Assembly (NCBI RefSeq): GCF_900142775.1
Contig: NZ_FRCC01000006.1
Coordinates: 1 to 64,000, forward strand
Origin: Flavobacterium flevense
Lineage (GTDB): Bacteria; Bacteroidota; Bacteroidia; Flavobacteriales; Flavobacteriaceae
Reading direction: 5' to 3'
Length of the DNA stretch: 64,000 nt
A program made the translations under genes and the position numbers. This document shows, in pieces, positions 32,539 to 41,763 of the stretch (positions are counted from its first letter, which is position 1; each line of letters starts with the position of its first letter). Below the pieces are notes generated by a model, which made no database searches, was not told the DNA's origin, and worked only from the letters and a program-made list of their open reading frames with translations.

Positions 32539-34788
32539 TTAAAGGGATGTGTTATAAACGGTCTCGTTTTTAGGAGTAACAGTCATTAATATCTGTGCGG
32601 TTTTCACAATATTTTCAGATAAATTAGTCATCCAGATGAGTTGTTCAATAACTAATTGGGCTTCCTGCATTTTGATTTGGTACGCTTCTTCATCGATAAG
32701 TTTTATCTGTTTGAGTTCTTTGGCTCGAATGTTTTTCAATTCTGTAAGTCGCTTGTCTAAATCTTCGTTGGAAGCTATGGTATTCGAATCAAAATGTTGT
32801 TTTTCGAGTATATTCATAGCAAACTCTAAGTTTTCGATCACTTTATCCACTACAACATTAAAGGCTTTTGAGGCTTCTGTTGTTTTATGGGATTGAATAT
32901 AAGTCCCTAAAGAAGCAATGGATGACAAGAGCGAATGATTCAAAACAGTGAGTTTATACACCTGCGGAAGCTTGTTTTGCTTGGACTTTGGTTCCTGTAA
33001 CATCCGCTGGAAAGAAGCCATTAAATTTCCAATTTCGATAAAAGCCTGTTTTCGCGCTAAGCGGTATTCCGTAGGTACTTCTCCTTTTTTATTGTACAGC
33101 GTTGAGATTTCTTTTAAATAATTCCTGTTGGCTTCGATTGCATTTTTTATGTATTCAGGCAGATTTAAAAACTCCCATGAAGGCCATAAAAGATAATTAG
33201 CCAGTAAACACAATGTGGCTCCCACAATTGTATCTAAAATGCGATATTCAATTACGTTGCCATTATCAGGAGCCAGAATTCCATAAATTAGAATTACATA
33301 AATAGTAATAAAAGTAGCTCCGATTTTGTAGTTAGTAGGATTGAATGAAAAACCCAAAAGCATGGCAACAATGGCAATAGTACTAATGACATAAGAATCA
33401 TGAACTACCGAGAGAATTCCAAAAGCAATAACGCCACCCACTAATGTCCCAAAAATACGATGATAGGTTCGTTCATTAGTAAGCCCAAATCCTTGTTTCA
33501 TAATAACCACAATAGTCAGGATGATCCAATACACATTTTCCAGCGGAAGCACTTTTCCTATCATATAACCCAGTAATATGGTAATGGTTATCCGGAGCGA
33601 ATGTCTGAAAACAGTTGATGAAAAACTTAAATTCTCAACAAATGTACTTAGCGGATAATATTGGGGTTTGATGAATTTTTCAATGTCCTTATCTCTTCCT
33701 TTCAGGTCTTTAGGGTTGATGTTGTTAGTGTAAGCACGTTCCAGAGTGATGATTTTTTCCACCTGCTTTTCGGCATAATGCAACATGGTTATCAGCATTA
33801 AAACTTCTTCTGATGAAGATTCGGTCTGGATGTTTTTTTTGTAATCCTTAATAGTACTTTCAAACTGCTGTAAATCTTCAATTAAATTGTGTCTGGACTC
33901 ATAAGCTTTGCCGTCTTCGATACTTTTTGACAGTAGTTTTAAACTTTTGGCAAGGTTATAAGCTAAGTTCTGATAGGTTTGCAACGCTCTTGGATAACCA
34001 TCAAATTTTTGATGCAATTTATTATGGTCAAAAGAAGTGGCCATCGCGAGTTCCAGAACTTCGACTAAGGAAATAAAACTCAACAGCATTTTACGGTTTT
34101 GACTTGATGAACCTGATTTGGTTCTGCTAGTAACAAGTATTTCCCGAATGTTTTCGTGTAACACATTCAGTTCCACCTGAAAATGCAGTTGTTTCTTGGT
34201 AATGGCTTTTCTGTCGGAATTCAATTCCCATAAATCGCCCCGTAATTTCAGGTATTTAGCGGTGAGCCGCATGCATTCCGCCATTTGTAATTCTACATAC
34301 CGATTGGGTTTTATATGGAAAAAAATAATCGAAATTAACGTATAAAACAGTCCTCCCAATAATAGTAATCCGGAATACTGAAGCATTTCCCAACCCGAAT
34401 TTAAATGTGCAAAAGCCAATGAAAGGGATAACAATGCCGAAAATGAAACCATAGTAGCCCGTTGTCCGTAGACTAAAATCATCGAAACACCAAAAACCAG
34501 TAAAAGTAGTACCGGATAAAACAACCACGGCAACGGATAACAAAGATTTATAATCAGGTTGACACCCGCTATAATAAAGGAGGTAACCAGTAAACCATTA
34601 ATTTTATGTTTTAAATTACTGGGAATATCACTTGGAAAAGTAAAAAAAGCACCCAAAGCAATAGTAAAGCCTATCTGAAAATTGTCCAGATACGAAAATA
34701 ATAAAACAGGAGAAACAGCGGCAATGGTAACTTTTAGGGCATTACTGAATTCAGTACTCGATATAAATTTCTGAATTTTTGCAATCAT
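32539..34788 (-). CDS. FUSC-family membrane protein (YccS/YhfK-like)
   Basis: A 749-residue inner-membrane protein with two bundles of hydrophobic helices (about residues 17-160 and 395-530). Between them lies a soluble helical domain, and after them a soluble C-terminal helical domain. The second bundle contains VYWIILTIVVIMKQGFGLTN and RIFGTLVGGVIAFGIL, the fusaric-acid-resistance-like signature. Such proteins may export aromatic acids or handle envelope stress; no substrate is known here. It is convergent with ychF and divergent from def. Confidence 0.85.
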   Translation of the reverse strand: MIAKIQKFISSTEFSNALKVTIAAVSPVLLFSYLDNFQIGFTIALGAFFTFPSDIPSNLKHKINGLLVTSFIIAGVNLIINLCYPLPWLFYPVLLLLVFGVSMILVYGQRATMVSFSALLSLSLAFAHLNSGWEMLQYSGLLLLGGLFYTLISIIFFHIKPNRYVELQMAECMRLTAKYLKLRGDLWELNSDRKAITKKQLHFQVELNVLHENIREILVTSRTKSGSSSQNRKMLLSFISLVEVLELAMATSFDHNKLHQKFDGYPRALQTYQNLAYNLAKSLKLLSKSIEDGKAYESRHNLIEDLQQFESTIKDYKKNIQTESSSEEVLMLITMLHYAEKQVEKIITLERAYTNNINPKDLKGRDKDIEKFIKPQYYPLSTFVENLSFSSTVFRHSLRITITILLGYMIGKVLPLENVYWIILTIVVIMKQGFGLTNERTYHRIFGTLVGGVIAFGILSVVHDSYVISTIAIVAMLLGFSFNPTNYKIGATFITIYVILIYGILAPDNGNVIEYRILDTIVGATLCLLANYLLWPSWEFLNLPEYIKNAIEANRNYLKEISTLYNKKGEVPTEYRLARKQAFIEIGNLMASFQRMLQEPKSKQNKLPQVYKLTVLNHSLLSSIASLGTYIQSHKTTEASKAFNVVVDKVIENLEFAMNILEKQHFDSNTIASNEDLDKRLTELKNIRAKELKQIKLIDEEAYQIKMQEAQLVIEQLIWMTNLSENIVKTAQILMTVTPKNETVYNTSL

Positions 34789-34917
34789 AAGTTTTGGGAT
34801 TATCTACAAAGGTATGAATTGTACGATTTATCAATGAGATAAATGAAATTGTTTTTTAAGATTAAATTTAAAAATACTATTTATTCTTATTCACTTTAAG
34901 CATTGTTTAAATTTTAC

Positions 34918-34925
34918 TATTTTTG
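34918..34925 (+). promoter_or_regulatory. -7 box upstream of def
   Basis: TATTTTTG fits TAnnTTTG and lies 58 bases before the def start codon. The -33 element is weak. Confidence 0.35.
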
Positions 34926-34983
34926 GCAATCCTAATTTAGGCGTTACAATCTTTATCAGGTTAATAATTTTAATACAACAACA

Positions 34984-35571
34984 ATGATTTTACCAATTGT
35001 AGGATATGGTGATCCGGTTTTAAGAAAAGTAGGAGAGGAAATAACAGCCGAATATCCTAATTTGAAAGAGACGATTGCCAATATGTACGAAACAATGTAT
35101 AACGCATCCGGAGTAGGACTGGCAGCGCCACAAGTAGGAATAGCAATTCGTTTATTTGTAATAGACGCTACCCCTTTTAGTGATGACGAAGATTTACATG
35201 CTGATCAGCAAAAACAATTAAAAGGTTTCAAACGTACTTTTATTAATGCTAAAATCTTAAAAGAAGAAGGAAATGACTGGGCTTTTAACGAAGGTTGCCT
35301 GAGTATTCCCGATGTTCGTGAAGATGTATATCGCAAAGAAAAAATTACTATCGAATATTGTGAAGAAGATTTTGTAATGAAAACGGAAGTTTTTGACGGA
35401 TTGATTGCCAGAGTAATCCAGCACGAATACGATCATATTGAGGGTGTGTTGTTTACCGATAAAATTTCGTCTCTTAAAAAACGATTGATCAAAGGAAAGT
35501 TGAAAAACATCATGGAAGGAAAAACGTTTCAGGATTACAGAATGCGATTCTTTGCTAAAAAAGGAAGATAA
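34984..35571 (+). CDS. def: Peptide deformylase
   Basis: A 195-residue metalloenzyme removing the formyl group from new proteins. The three family motifs are present: GVGLAAPQVG at residues 43-52, EGCLS with metal ligand C105, and QHEYDH with ligands H147 and H151 and catalytic E148. A short insertion with DEDLHADQQKQL before the second motif is usual in Bacteroidota. It starts a co-directional set def, DUF5606, mazG. Confidence 0.96.
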   Translation: MILPIVGYGDPVLRKVGEEITAEYPNLKETIANMYETMYNASGVGLAAPQVGIAIRLFVIDATPFSDDEDLHADQQKQLKGFKRTFINAKILKEEGNDWAFNEGCLSIPDVREDVYRKEKITIEYCEEDFVMKTEVFDGLIARVIQHEYDHIEGVLFTDKISSLKKRLIKGKLKNIMEGKTFQDYRMRFFAKKGR

Positions 35572-35650
35572 AATCTTTTTTGGTATTGTTTTTGACAAAG
35601 AGTAACAGCAGAAAAAAATAAAATGAATTCTTAATAATAATTAAAAAAGC

Positions 35651-36121
35651 ATGAATTTAGATAAAGTATTAGCGATTTCGGGAAAACCGGGTTTATATGT
35701 TTTAAAAGTACAAACACGTACTGGTTTTGTAGCAGAATCATTAACAGATGGTAAAAAAATCACTGTAAACTTAAAAAGTAATGTGAGTTTGTTATCTGAA
35801 ATTTCGGTATACACTTACGAAGGTGAAAAACCATTGAAAGAAGTGATGACCAGTATCGCTGAAAAAGAAAATAAAGGTGCAGCTATTTCTCATAAAGAAG
35901 ATCCTGCAACTTTAGCAGCTTATTTCAAAGAAGTTTTACCTACTTATGATGAAGAAAGAGTTTATGCTTCGGATATTAAGAAAATTTTAAACTGGTACAA
36001 CACTTTACAGTCAAAAGGATTAGTTGTTGACGAAACAGCTGCTGAAGAAGTAGTTGAAGCAACAGTAGCTGAGGCAGCTCCGGCTGAAAAACCAAAGAAA
36101 GCTAAAAAAGTAACAGAATAA
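35651..36121 (+). CDS. DUF5606 protein
   Basis: A 156-residue protein: MNLDKVLAISGKPGLYVLKV, VAESLTDGKKITVNL, SEISVYTYEGEKPLKEV and VYASDIKKILNWYNTLQSKG match the DUF5606 family found in Bacteroidota. The C-terminal 35 residues are rich in alanine, glutamate and lysine (VVEATVAEAAPAEKPKKAKK), a flexible tail. No function is known; its steady place beside def suggests a translation link. A strong terminator follows. Confidence 0.8.
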   Translation: MNLDKVLAISGKPGLYVLKVQTRTGFVAESLTDGKKITVNLKSNVSLLSEISVYTYEGEKPLKEVMTSIAEKENKGAAISHKEDPATLAAYFKEVLPTYDEERVYASDIKKILNWYNTLQSKGLVVDETAAEEVVEATVAEAAPAEKPKKAKKVTE

Positions 36122-36141
36122 TTCCTTTCTGAATGATATAA

Positions 36142-36178
36142 AAATCCTGTGTTCTAAACCGCTTAGAACACAGGATTT
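36142..36178. terminator. Terminator after the DUF5606 gene
   Basis: A perfect 15-bp stem (36142-36156 with 36164-36178, AAATCCTGTGTTCTA and complement) around a 7-base loop, flanked by short A/T runs. Confidence 0.8.
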
Positions 36179-36204
36179 CTTATTTTTACACAAAACTAAA
36201 TCCA

Positions 36205-36978
36205 ATGAACGCGAGACAAATTCAACTACAGGCTTTTGAAAGATTATTAGATATCATGGACGATTTACGTGAAAAATGTCCTTGGGATAAAAAGCAAACC
36301 CTGCAAACCCTGAGGCATCTTACTATCGAAGAAACCTATGAACTGGGTGATGCCATTTTAGATAATGATTTGAATGAAGTCAAAAAAGAATTGGGCGATT
36401 TGTTATTGCATATTGTTTTTTATGCTAAAATAGGCAGCGAAACCGATGCTTTTGATATTGCCGATGTGTGCAACGAAATTTGTGAAAAACTCATTCACCG
36501 TCATCCGCACATTTATAGTGATACGGTGGTAAAAGACGAAGAAGAGGTTAAGCAAAACTGGGAAAAACTCAAACTCAAAGAAGGAAAAAAATCTGTTTTA
36601 GAAGGCGTTCCTAAAAGTTTGCCTGCATTAGTCAAAGCCAGCAGAATTCAGGATAAGGTAAAAGGAGTGGGATTTGACTGGGAAGAATCACATCAGGTTT
36701 GGGACAAGGTACAGGAAGAATTAGAAGAACTGCAAGTGGAGGTAAAAGCAGGAAATCAGGATAAAATAGAAGCCGAATTTGGCGATGTCTTGTTTTCCAT
36801 GATTAATTATGCCCGTTTCCTGAATGTGAATCCAGAAGACGCTTTGGAACGAACTAATAAAAAATTTATTAAACGTTTCCAATATCTGGAAAGCAAAGCA
36901 GGCGAATTAGGAAAATCCCTAATGGATATGACACTTGCGGAGATGGATATTTTTTGGGAAGAAGCGAAGAAGATTTAA
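36205..36978 (+). CDS. mazG: MazG nucleoside triphosphate pyrophosphohydrolase
   Basis: A 257-residue tandem MazG protein. The N-terminal unit has LREKCPWDKKQTLQTLRHLT, EETYELGDAI and ELGDLLLHIVFYAKIG; the C-terminal unit has EELEELQ and AEFGDVLFSMINYARFLNVN. The EExxE-12-28-ExxD metal pattern is present in both. It hydrolyses (d)NTPs to monophosphates and may clean the pool or lower alarmone levels. Its stop is followed at once by a 7-bp tandem repeat tract. Confidence 0.93.
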   Translation: MNARQIQLQAFERLLDIMDDLREKCPWDKKQTLQTLRHLTIEETYELGDAILDNDLNEVKKELGDLLLHIVFYAKIGSETDAFDIADVCNEICEKLIHRHPHIYSDTVVKDEEEVKQNWEKLKLKEGKKSVLEGVPKSLPALVKASRIQDKVKGVGFDWEESHQVWDKVQEELEELQVEVKAGNQDKIEAEFGDVLFSMINYARFLNVNPEDALERTNKKFIKRFQYLESKAGELGKSLMDMTLAEMDIFWEEAKKI

Positions 36979-36980
36979 GA

Positions 36981-37071
36981 AGTTGGAAGTTGGAAGTTGG
37001 AAGTTAGAAGTTAGAAGTTAGAAGTTGGAAGTTGGAAGTTAGAAGTTAGAAGTTGGAAGTTAGAAGTTGGA
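36981..37071. repeat. Tandem 7-bp repeat (GAAGTTG/GAAGTTA)
   Basis: About 13 consecutive copies of the 7-base unit GAAGTTG or GAAGTTA, starting right after the mazG stop. The same units recur at 41858-41970, 42925-42945 and 59566-59875, so it is a dispersed simple repeat of this genome. Confidence 0.85.
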
Positions 37072-37462
37072 TTTCCATTGGGGTTTATTAAATTTAACTC
37101 AAGTTTTTTCATACAATATTTGTTAATTATTGTGCAAAAAGGTTTCTGCATTTCGATGAAAACATAATTTTGTCAAAACGAAATAATTTAGGGAATAGAC
37201 AGTAAAGAATAATGGAATTTTTTGATAAAAAAAATTAAAGCATTCCTAATTATTAATTTACTAAAACAGCTGTTTATTCCGGGATTTATATCTTATTTAA
37301 TGCGGTATTTCGATATGTTAAATATTACCATCATTTTAATTTTCAATTGCATTACTGTATCGTTTTTTACTATTTTTAGTTTTCAAAATTCAATTTTTTA
37401 AGCTAATCGGATACAAACTGTATGTTTTTTAAAAGTTTGTATATTCAAACTCCTTTTAATCC
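37072..37462. other. Spacer before transglutaminase gene
   Basis: No convincing gene. An open frame from TTG 37222 to TAA 37401 would give 59 mostly hydrophobic residues (containing KAFLIINLLKQLFIPGF and NITIILIFNCITVSFFTIFS), but it lacks an ATG; an ATG in another frame at 37212 is separated from it by an A8 run. It may be a decayed or frameshifted small membrane protein. Confidence 0.35.
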
Positions 37463-38650
37463 ATGAAGAAATTCAGTTGCCTTGTTTTCGTTTTTATTAT
37501 CATTCCTTTTTTTGCTTTCAGCCAAATTAAAAACAGAGCTTTTTTACCTAAATACGATGCATTATTACATACCGCATTAGAGAAATCGGGTGAGAGGAAA
37601 GACTCTTTGCAGTATTTTTTAAATACAGTGCCGATGCATCAGTATGAAGCCGCTTCTTTTTTAATCGCCTACATGCCTGAACGTGATTTAAAATCCTTAT
37701 CAATACCCTATATTCAAGATCAGCTTGATGGTGCTTATAAAGTAAGGAAAGAATTTTCATGGTGTGCTAAATTGCCTGATTCCATTTTTTTTAATGAAGT
37801 ATTGCCTTATTATTGTTTTGACGAAGACAGGGACAATTGGAGAAATGACTTTTATTTAAAATTTGCACCACTTGTCAAAGATTCTAAAGATGTTCGACAG
37901 GCAATTAAAGCTGTGAATGCTAACATCAGAAACATTTTATCAGTGGATTATAATACCAATCGCAGTATTGTAAATATTAGTCCGTTTCAATCTATGAAGG
38001 AAAAAATGGCTACCTGTACAGGACTTTCATTTTTATTGGTAGATGCTTTCCGGTCTGTTGGGATTCCTGCCCGAATGGCGGGTACTCCTATGTGGACCAA
38101 TATGAAAGGAAATCACAGCTGGGTAGAAGTATGGGTTGATGGCGAATGGTATTTTACCGAATATTATCCCGAGGATTTAAATAAAAGCTGGTTTATCGCC
38201 GATGCTGGCAGAGCCGATATATCCAATCCAAGGCACTGGATTTATGCGTCTTCTTATAAGCCGAAAGAAACCTATTTTCAATTAGAATGGGATACTCTTT
38301 CTAAAGCTGTTCATGCCGAAAATGTGACTAAAAGGTATATTGAAGTTTATGAAAAACAGCAACTTTTAGAAAATTTAAAACCGGATGAAATATGGATTAG
38401 TCTGCAACTTTATAAATCAGATAAAGATTTACAAAGAGTATCAGAGAAAATTGCCCTGGTAAAAGAAGGAAAAGAATTGGATTTTGGATATTCTCCTTCA
38501 CCAATAGACGATTTAAATAAGTTTTTAAAGTTCAAAGTAGCTAAAAACAATTCCTATCAATTGGTTTATTCAGACACTGAAGGCAAAGAAAAACACATCG
38601 ATATTACTGTAAAAGATAAGGAAGAATTATTTAAATTGTATAAAGATTAA
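37463..38650 (+). CDS. Secreted transglutaminase-like protein
   Basis: A 395-residue protein with a signal peptide (MKKFSCLVFVFIIIPFFAFS). The transglutaminase core carries the catalytic cysteine C185 in MATCTGLSFLLVDAFRSVGI, histidine H218 in GNHSWVEVWVDGEWY and an acidic residue in the following YFTEYYPED. It probably acts in the periplasm as a protease-like or cross-linking enzyme on peptides; the target is unknown. The C-terminal 100 residues form a beta-rich domain. It stands alone, followed by a terminator. Confidence 0.85.
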   Translation: MKKFSCLVFVFIIIPFFAFSQIKNRAFLPKYDALLHTALEKSGERKDSLQYFLNTVPMHQYEAASFLIAYMPERDLKSLSIPYIQDQLDGAYKVRKEFSWCAKLPDSIFFNEVLPYYCFDEDRDNWRNDFYLKFAPLVKDSKDVRQAIKAVNANIRNILSVDYNTNRSIVNISPFQSMKEKMATCTGLSFLLVDAFRSVGIPARMAGTPMWTNMKGNHSWVEVWVDGEWYFTEYYPEDLNKSWFIADAGRADISNPRHWIYASSYKPKETYFQLEWDTLSKAVHAENVTKRYIEVYEKQQLLENLKPDEIWISLQLYKSDKDLQRVSEKIALVKEGKELDFGYSPSPIDDLNKFLKFKVAKNNSYQLVYSDTEGKEKHIDITVKDKEELFKLYKD

Positions 38651-38680
38651 TATCCGGTAAATTTCGGTTTTGACATACAA

Positions 38681-38716
38681 AAAGAGGCTGTCTGAAATTT
38701 TTCTGACAGCCTCTTT
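38681..38716. terminator. Terminator after transglutaminase gene
   Basis: AAAGAGGCTGTC and GACAGCCTCTTT pair around a 12-base loop. It shares GAGGCTGTC with the ychF terminator. Confidence 0.8.
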
Positions 38717-38782
38717 AGCTTTAAATTACTCAGATTGTACAGTCATAAATTCACCTGATAATCTGATTTCAATAATGATAAA

Positions 38783-39103
38783 TTAACCTTTTTTACTCCA
38801 TGGACCATAGTTTTTGTATGCCGGTCCAGTTAATTTTTGTCTTTCAGAACCACCTATTTTTACTTCAACCAAGTCTTCTTTTGGAGTGTTTTTCCACTGT
38901 TGTTGGTTTTTGTATGCCGGTCCCTGAAGAGCTTCTTTATTGCTTTCTGAATATATTTTAGTTGGCACTGTTTTATGCATCCAGTGTTTATAATTTTTAT
39001 AAGCCGGACCTTTTAAATCACTTTGTTTCACATTATTTCCCTCTTGCGCAAATGCACCAAAAGAAATTAATAAAACTCCTAAAATTAATGCTATCTTTTT
39101 CAT
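38783..39103 (-). CDS. Small secreted protein with three GPAYKN repeats
   Basis: A 106-residue protein with a signal peptide (MKKIALILGVLLISFGAFAQ). The mature 86 residues contain three copies of a short motif: LKGPAYKNYKHW, LQGPAYKNQQQW and LTGPAYKNYGPW, about 30 residues apart. It is lysine-rich and without cysteines. It is probably periplasmic or secreted. I do not recognise a function; the regular motif suggests repeated binding to one partner. It lies alone between a terminator and the response regulator gene. Confidence 0.75.
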   Translation of the reverse strand: MKKIALILGVLLISFGAFAQEGNNVKQSDLKGPAYKNYKHWMHKTVPTKIYSESNKEALQGPAYKNQQQWKNTPKEDLVEVKIGGSERQKLTGPAYKNYGPWSKKG

Positions 39104-39235
39104 GACTGTTACTTTTATGTTTTTTTCAAAGTTACAATCAGTAATAAGTTTTCAGGATTATGTGAATCTACCCAATTTGCATCCGTATTTATACGGATAT
39201 TGGTGTTTTTATATATTATGACTATCCGTTTCTTA

Positions 39236-39364
39236 TACCAATCATTGAGAATGGCACACAGATGAAACGGATTTTAACAGATTATCGCAGATTGTGATTT
39301 ACAAAGAGCCATAAAAATCCGTTTTTATCTGTTCAATCAGTGTTATCTGTGGCCTATTTTTTAT
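39236..39364. repeat. Dispersed-type intergenic repeat with inverted arms
   Basis: The stretch contains AACGGATTTT and AAAATCCGTTT as inverted arms and CACAGATG / ATCTGTGG near its ends. It encodes nothing recognisable and overlaps no gene. Confidence 0.5.
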
Positions 39365-39389
39365 TTAGTCCGCTAAGCGGACAGTCATA

Positions 39390-40022
39390 TTATATTAAAT
39401 TCATTTTTGCGGCTTTTTTAATGAGTTCAGCCGTGTTTTTTACTTCTAATTTTTTTAAAATATTGGCACGATGGGTTTCTATGGTACGCGAACTCACAAA
39501 TAGTTTTTCGGCAATTTCTTTAGTGGTTAAGCCTTTAGCAATTAATCCTAAAACTTCGTTTTCTTTATTCGATAAAACATTTTCACTGATGCTTTGTGTC
39601 GACATAAAGTTGATCATCTTTTCAGAAATTTCGGCACTGAAATATTTTTTTCCTTTATTAACGCTTCTTATGGCAAGGATTAATTCAGCTTCATCAGTGT
39701 TTTTTAACAGGTAACCGTAAGCACCCATTTTAGCGCATTTAGCAATATAATTACCATCATTGTGCATCGAAATCACAATGGGTTTTATAGTAGAATTCAA
39801 GTTTTTTAATTCTTTTAAAACCTGAAAACCATCCATATTGGGCATCGTAATGTCCAGCAGTACAATATCTGCCTCAAATTGCGTATTGATAAGTTCCATA
39901 AATTCTAAGCCATCAGCAACACTCTTGACTATTTTTATTTCGTCATGCTTTCTTAACAGCTCTGCAAGTCCGTTTCTAAAAAGCTCATGATCATCAGCTA
40001 TTATTAATTTGATTTCGTTCAT
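39390..40022 (-). CDS. NarL/LuxR-type response regulator
   Basis: A 210-residue regulator: receiver domain with IIADDHELFRNGLAELLRKH, phosphoacceptor D near residue 57 in IVLLDITMPNMDG, lysine in LLKNTDEAE, then a LuxR-type helix-turn-helix (SNKENEVLGLIAKGLTTKEI, LFVSSRTIETHRANILKKL). It lies 85 bases downstream of the histidine kinase gene on the same strand, and the two form a two-component system. Target genes are unknown. Confidence 0.92.
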   Translation of the reverse strand: MNEIKLIIADDHELFRNGLAELLRKHDEIKIVKSVADGLEFMELINTQFEADIVLLDITMPNMDGFQVLKELKNLNSTIKPIVISMHNDGNYIAKCAKMGAYGYLLKNTDEAELILAIRSVNKGKKYFSAEISEKMINFMSTQSISENVLSNKENEVLGLIAKGLTTKEIAEKLFVSSRTIETHRANILKKLEVKNTAELIKKAAKMNLI

Positions 40023-40107
40023 TTGGTGCTATTTATTGTTTTTTACCGGTCAAATGTAATTTGCCTGTTTTCTTTGGTTTTGCGATCCATTTATGTTGAT
40101 GCTAATT

Positions 40108-41763
40108 TCATAATTCTATGGGTAATTCGATTTCAAAACTCGTGTTTCCGGGCGTTGAATGGATGGTAATGGTACCATTGCAAATTTCTACACGCTCTTT
40201 GATGTTAATGATTCCTAAACCTAATTTAACAGTATTGATATCAAACCCAATTCCATCATCAAAATAAAACAGAGAAATAAACTCATCAAATTCTGAAAGT
40301 GTAATCCGGATATTTTTTGCGTCAGCATGTTTTAAGGAATTATTAATTAGTTCCTGGCTTATTCTAAAAAGATTTATCGCCTGATGGTTTGTAATATTTG
40401 AATTTTCCTGTTGGGTTAAATCTTCATATTCAATAGTTACAGTGGTTGATTTTTTCAGACTTTCGATAAAGTTGGTTAACGTAACTCCTATTCCAAAATC
40501 ATCTATCGAAGCAGGCATCAGGGCATTTGACATCAATCTGATTTCCGAAATGGTATCATCCACTATTTTTTTCATTTCTGCTTTCTTGTCTTCATTTTTA
40601 ACCCGGTTTTCAATGTAGTGCTTCAAAGAGGTTAAGTACGGACCTATACCATCATGGAGTTCCCGCGAAAGTCGGCGTCTTTCATTTTCCATTCCGTTTA
40701 CTAACATCCGTTTAGAGACTATTCGGGTATTTTCTTCATTATTTCTAAATTCTATCAACTTATCCCGCATCGCTAAAAGACTTATCCCCAGCAAATCATT
40801 AGAACTTTTAGGTTTAAAATCGCTGTGCAAATTCATTTTACCTATATCATCCGAGAATTTAACAGCGCCTTGCAAGGAAGCTTTTAAATTGGCCAAAGCA
40901 TCAAACATTTCCTTTATCTCCTTCGAATTTTTTATAAATTCATTGGTTTGATTATAATCTCCTTCGGCCATAATCCGAAGACTTTTTTGCATATTCTTAA
41001 TTGGATTGGTAATAATTCGGGTCAGAAAAAGAGAAAGCATTACAGCCAGTAAAAAAATAGCAAGCGTTAAACCCGCAAGTCTTTGTTTTAATTCTTGTAA
41101 GGGAATCGTAACTTCGTCAACATCTATTTCTGACAGAATAACCATTTTTAGCTTTCCCACCTCTATCAAACTGTACACACTATACACCTCAATCCCTCTG
41201 TAATCCTCAAAAACCCCTCTGCCATTTATCCCTTTAAAAGCATTGGTAACACCCTTTGTCTTAACAGATATGGTGTAAGGAATTTTATTGGGATAAAAAC
41301 GGGATTGAGAACGCATTCGAAAATCCTGACCTACCAGATAGGATTCGCCACTGTCACCCATTCCGGTACGTTCCAGTAGTATTTTTTTTATTTTGTCATA
41401 ATCTAGAACTTTAATCTTTGTTCCTTTTTTCGAATGGGAGATAAAACCTATTGTTGTTTTTTTAGCAACATGATAAGCTGTAAAATCGTGAATTCCGTTA
41501 CTGTTTTTAATACTATCCGGAAGCTTTAACAAAGTAGTGTCAATGCTTTGATTGTATAATCCCGAAGCTTCAAATCGCTCCCATTCTGATTTTAAAACAT
41601 GCTCAATCTGGTTTTGCTTGAGTGTTTTAATAGAATTTAATTGCAGTAAAATACGATCGTTCAAAACGTTTGAAAACTGTTTGTAGGATGAAAAAGACAA
41701 TAGCGCGATAACTAATGCAATTAGACTATTAATTATAATCAGTATTAATGTTTTGATGTTCAT
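40108..41763 (-). CDS. Membrane sensor histidine kinase (NarX/DesK type)
   Basis: A 551-residue kinase. A first membrane helix (LILIIINSLIALVIALLSFS), a periplasmic sensor of about 200 residues with GMGDSGESYLVGQDFRMRSQ (a Cache-like element), a second helix near residues 230-250, a HAMP region, the HisKA_3 dimerisation segment with histidine in SRELHDGIGPYLTSLKHYIE, and an ATPase domain (FRISQELINNSLKHADAKNI, DDGIGFD, GLGIINIKERV). It phosphorylates the adjacent LuxR-type regulator. Its first bases (through the start codon) are copied at 42821-42851, beyond the toxin-antitoxin genes. Confidence 0.9.
   Translation of the reverse strand: MNIKTLILIIINSLIALVIALLSFSSYKQFSNVLNDRILLQLNSIKTLKQNQIEHVLKSEWERFEASGLYNQSIDTTLLKLPDSIKNSNGIHDFTAYHVAKKTTIGFISHSKKGTKIKVLDYDKIKKILLERTGMGDSGESYLVGQDFRMRSQSRFYPNKIPYTISVKTKGVTNAFKGINGRGVFEDYRGIEVYSVYSLIEVGKLKMVILSEIDVDEVTIPLQELKQRLAGLTLAIFLLAVMLSLFLTRIITNPIKNMQKSLRIMAEGDYNQTNEFIKNSKEIKEMFDALANLKASLQGAVKFSDDIGKMNLHSDFKPKSSNDLLGISLLAMRDKLIEFRNNEENTRIVSKRMLVNGMENERRRLSRELHDGIGPYLTSLKHYIENRVKNEDKKAEMKKIVDDTISEIRLMSNALMPASIDDFGIGVTLTNFIESLKKSTTVTIEYEDLTQQENSNITNHQAINLFRISQELINNSLKHADAKNIRITLSEFDEFISLFYFDDGIGFDINTVKLGLGIINIKERVEICNGTITIHSTPGNTSFEIELPIEL

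Noticed and set aside
36981..37071. CRISPR array
   Set aside because: Units are 7 bases long without spacers, and no cas gene is present anywhere in the window.
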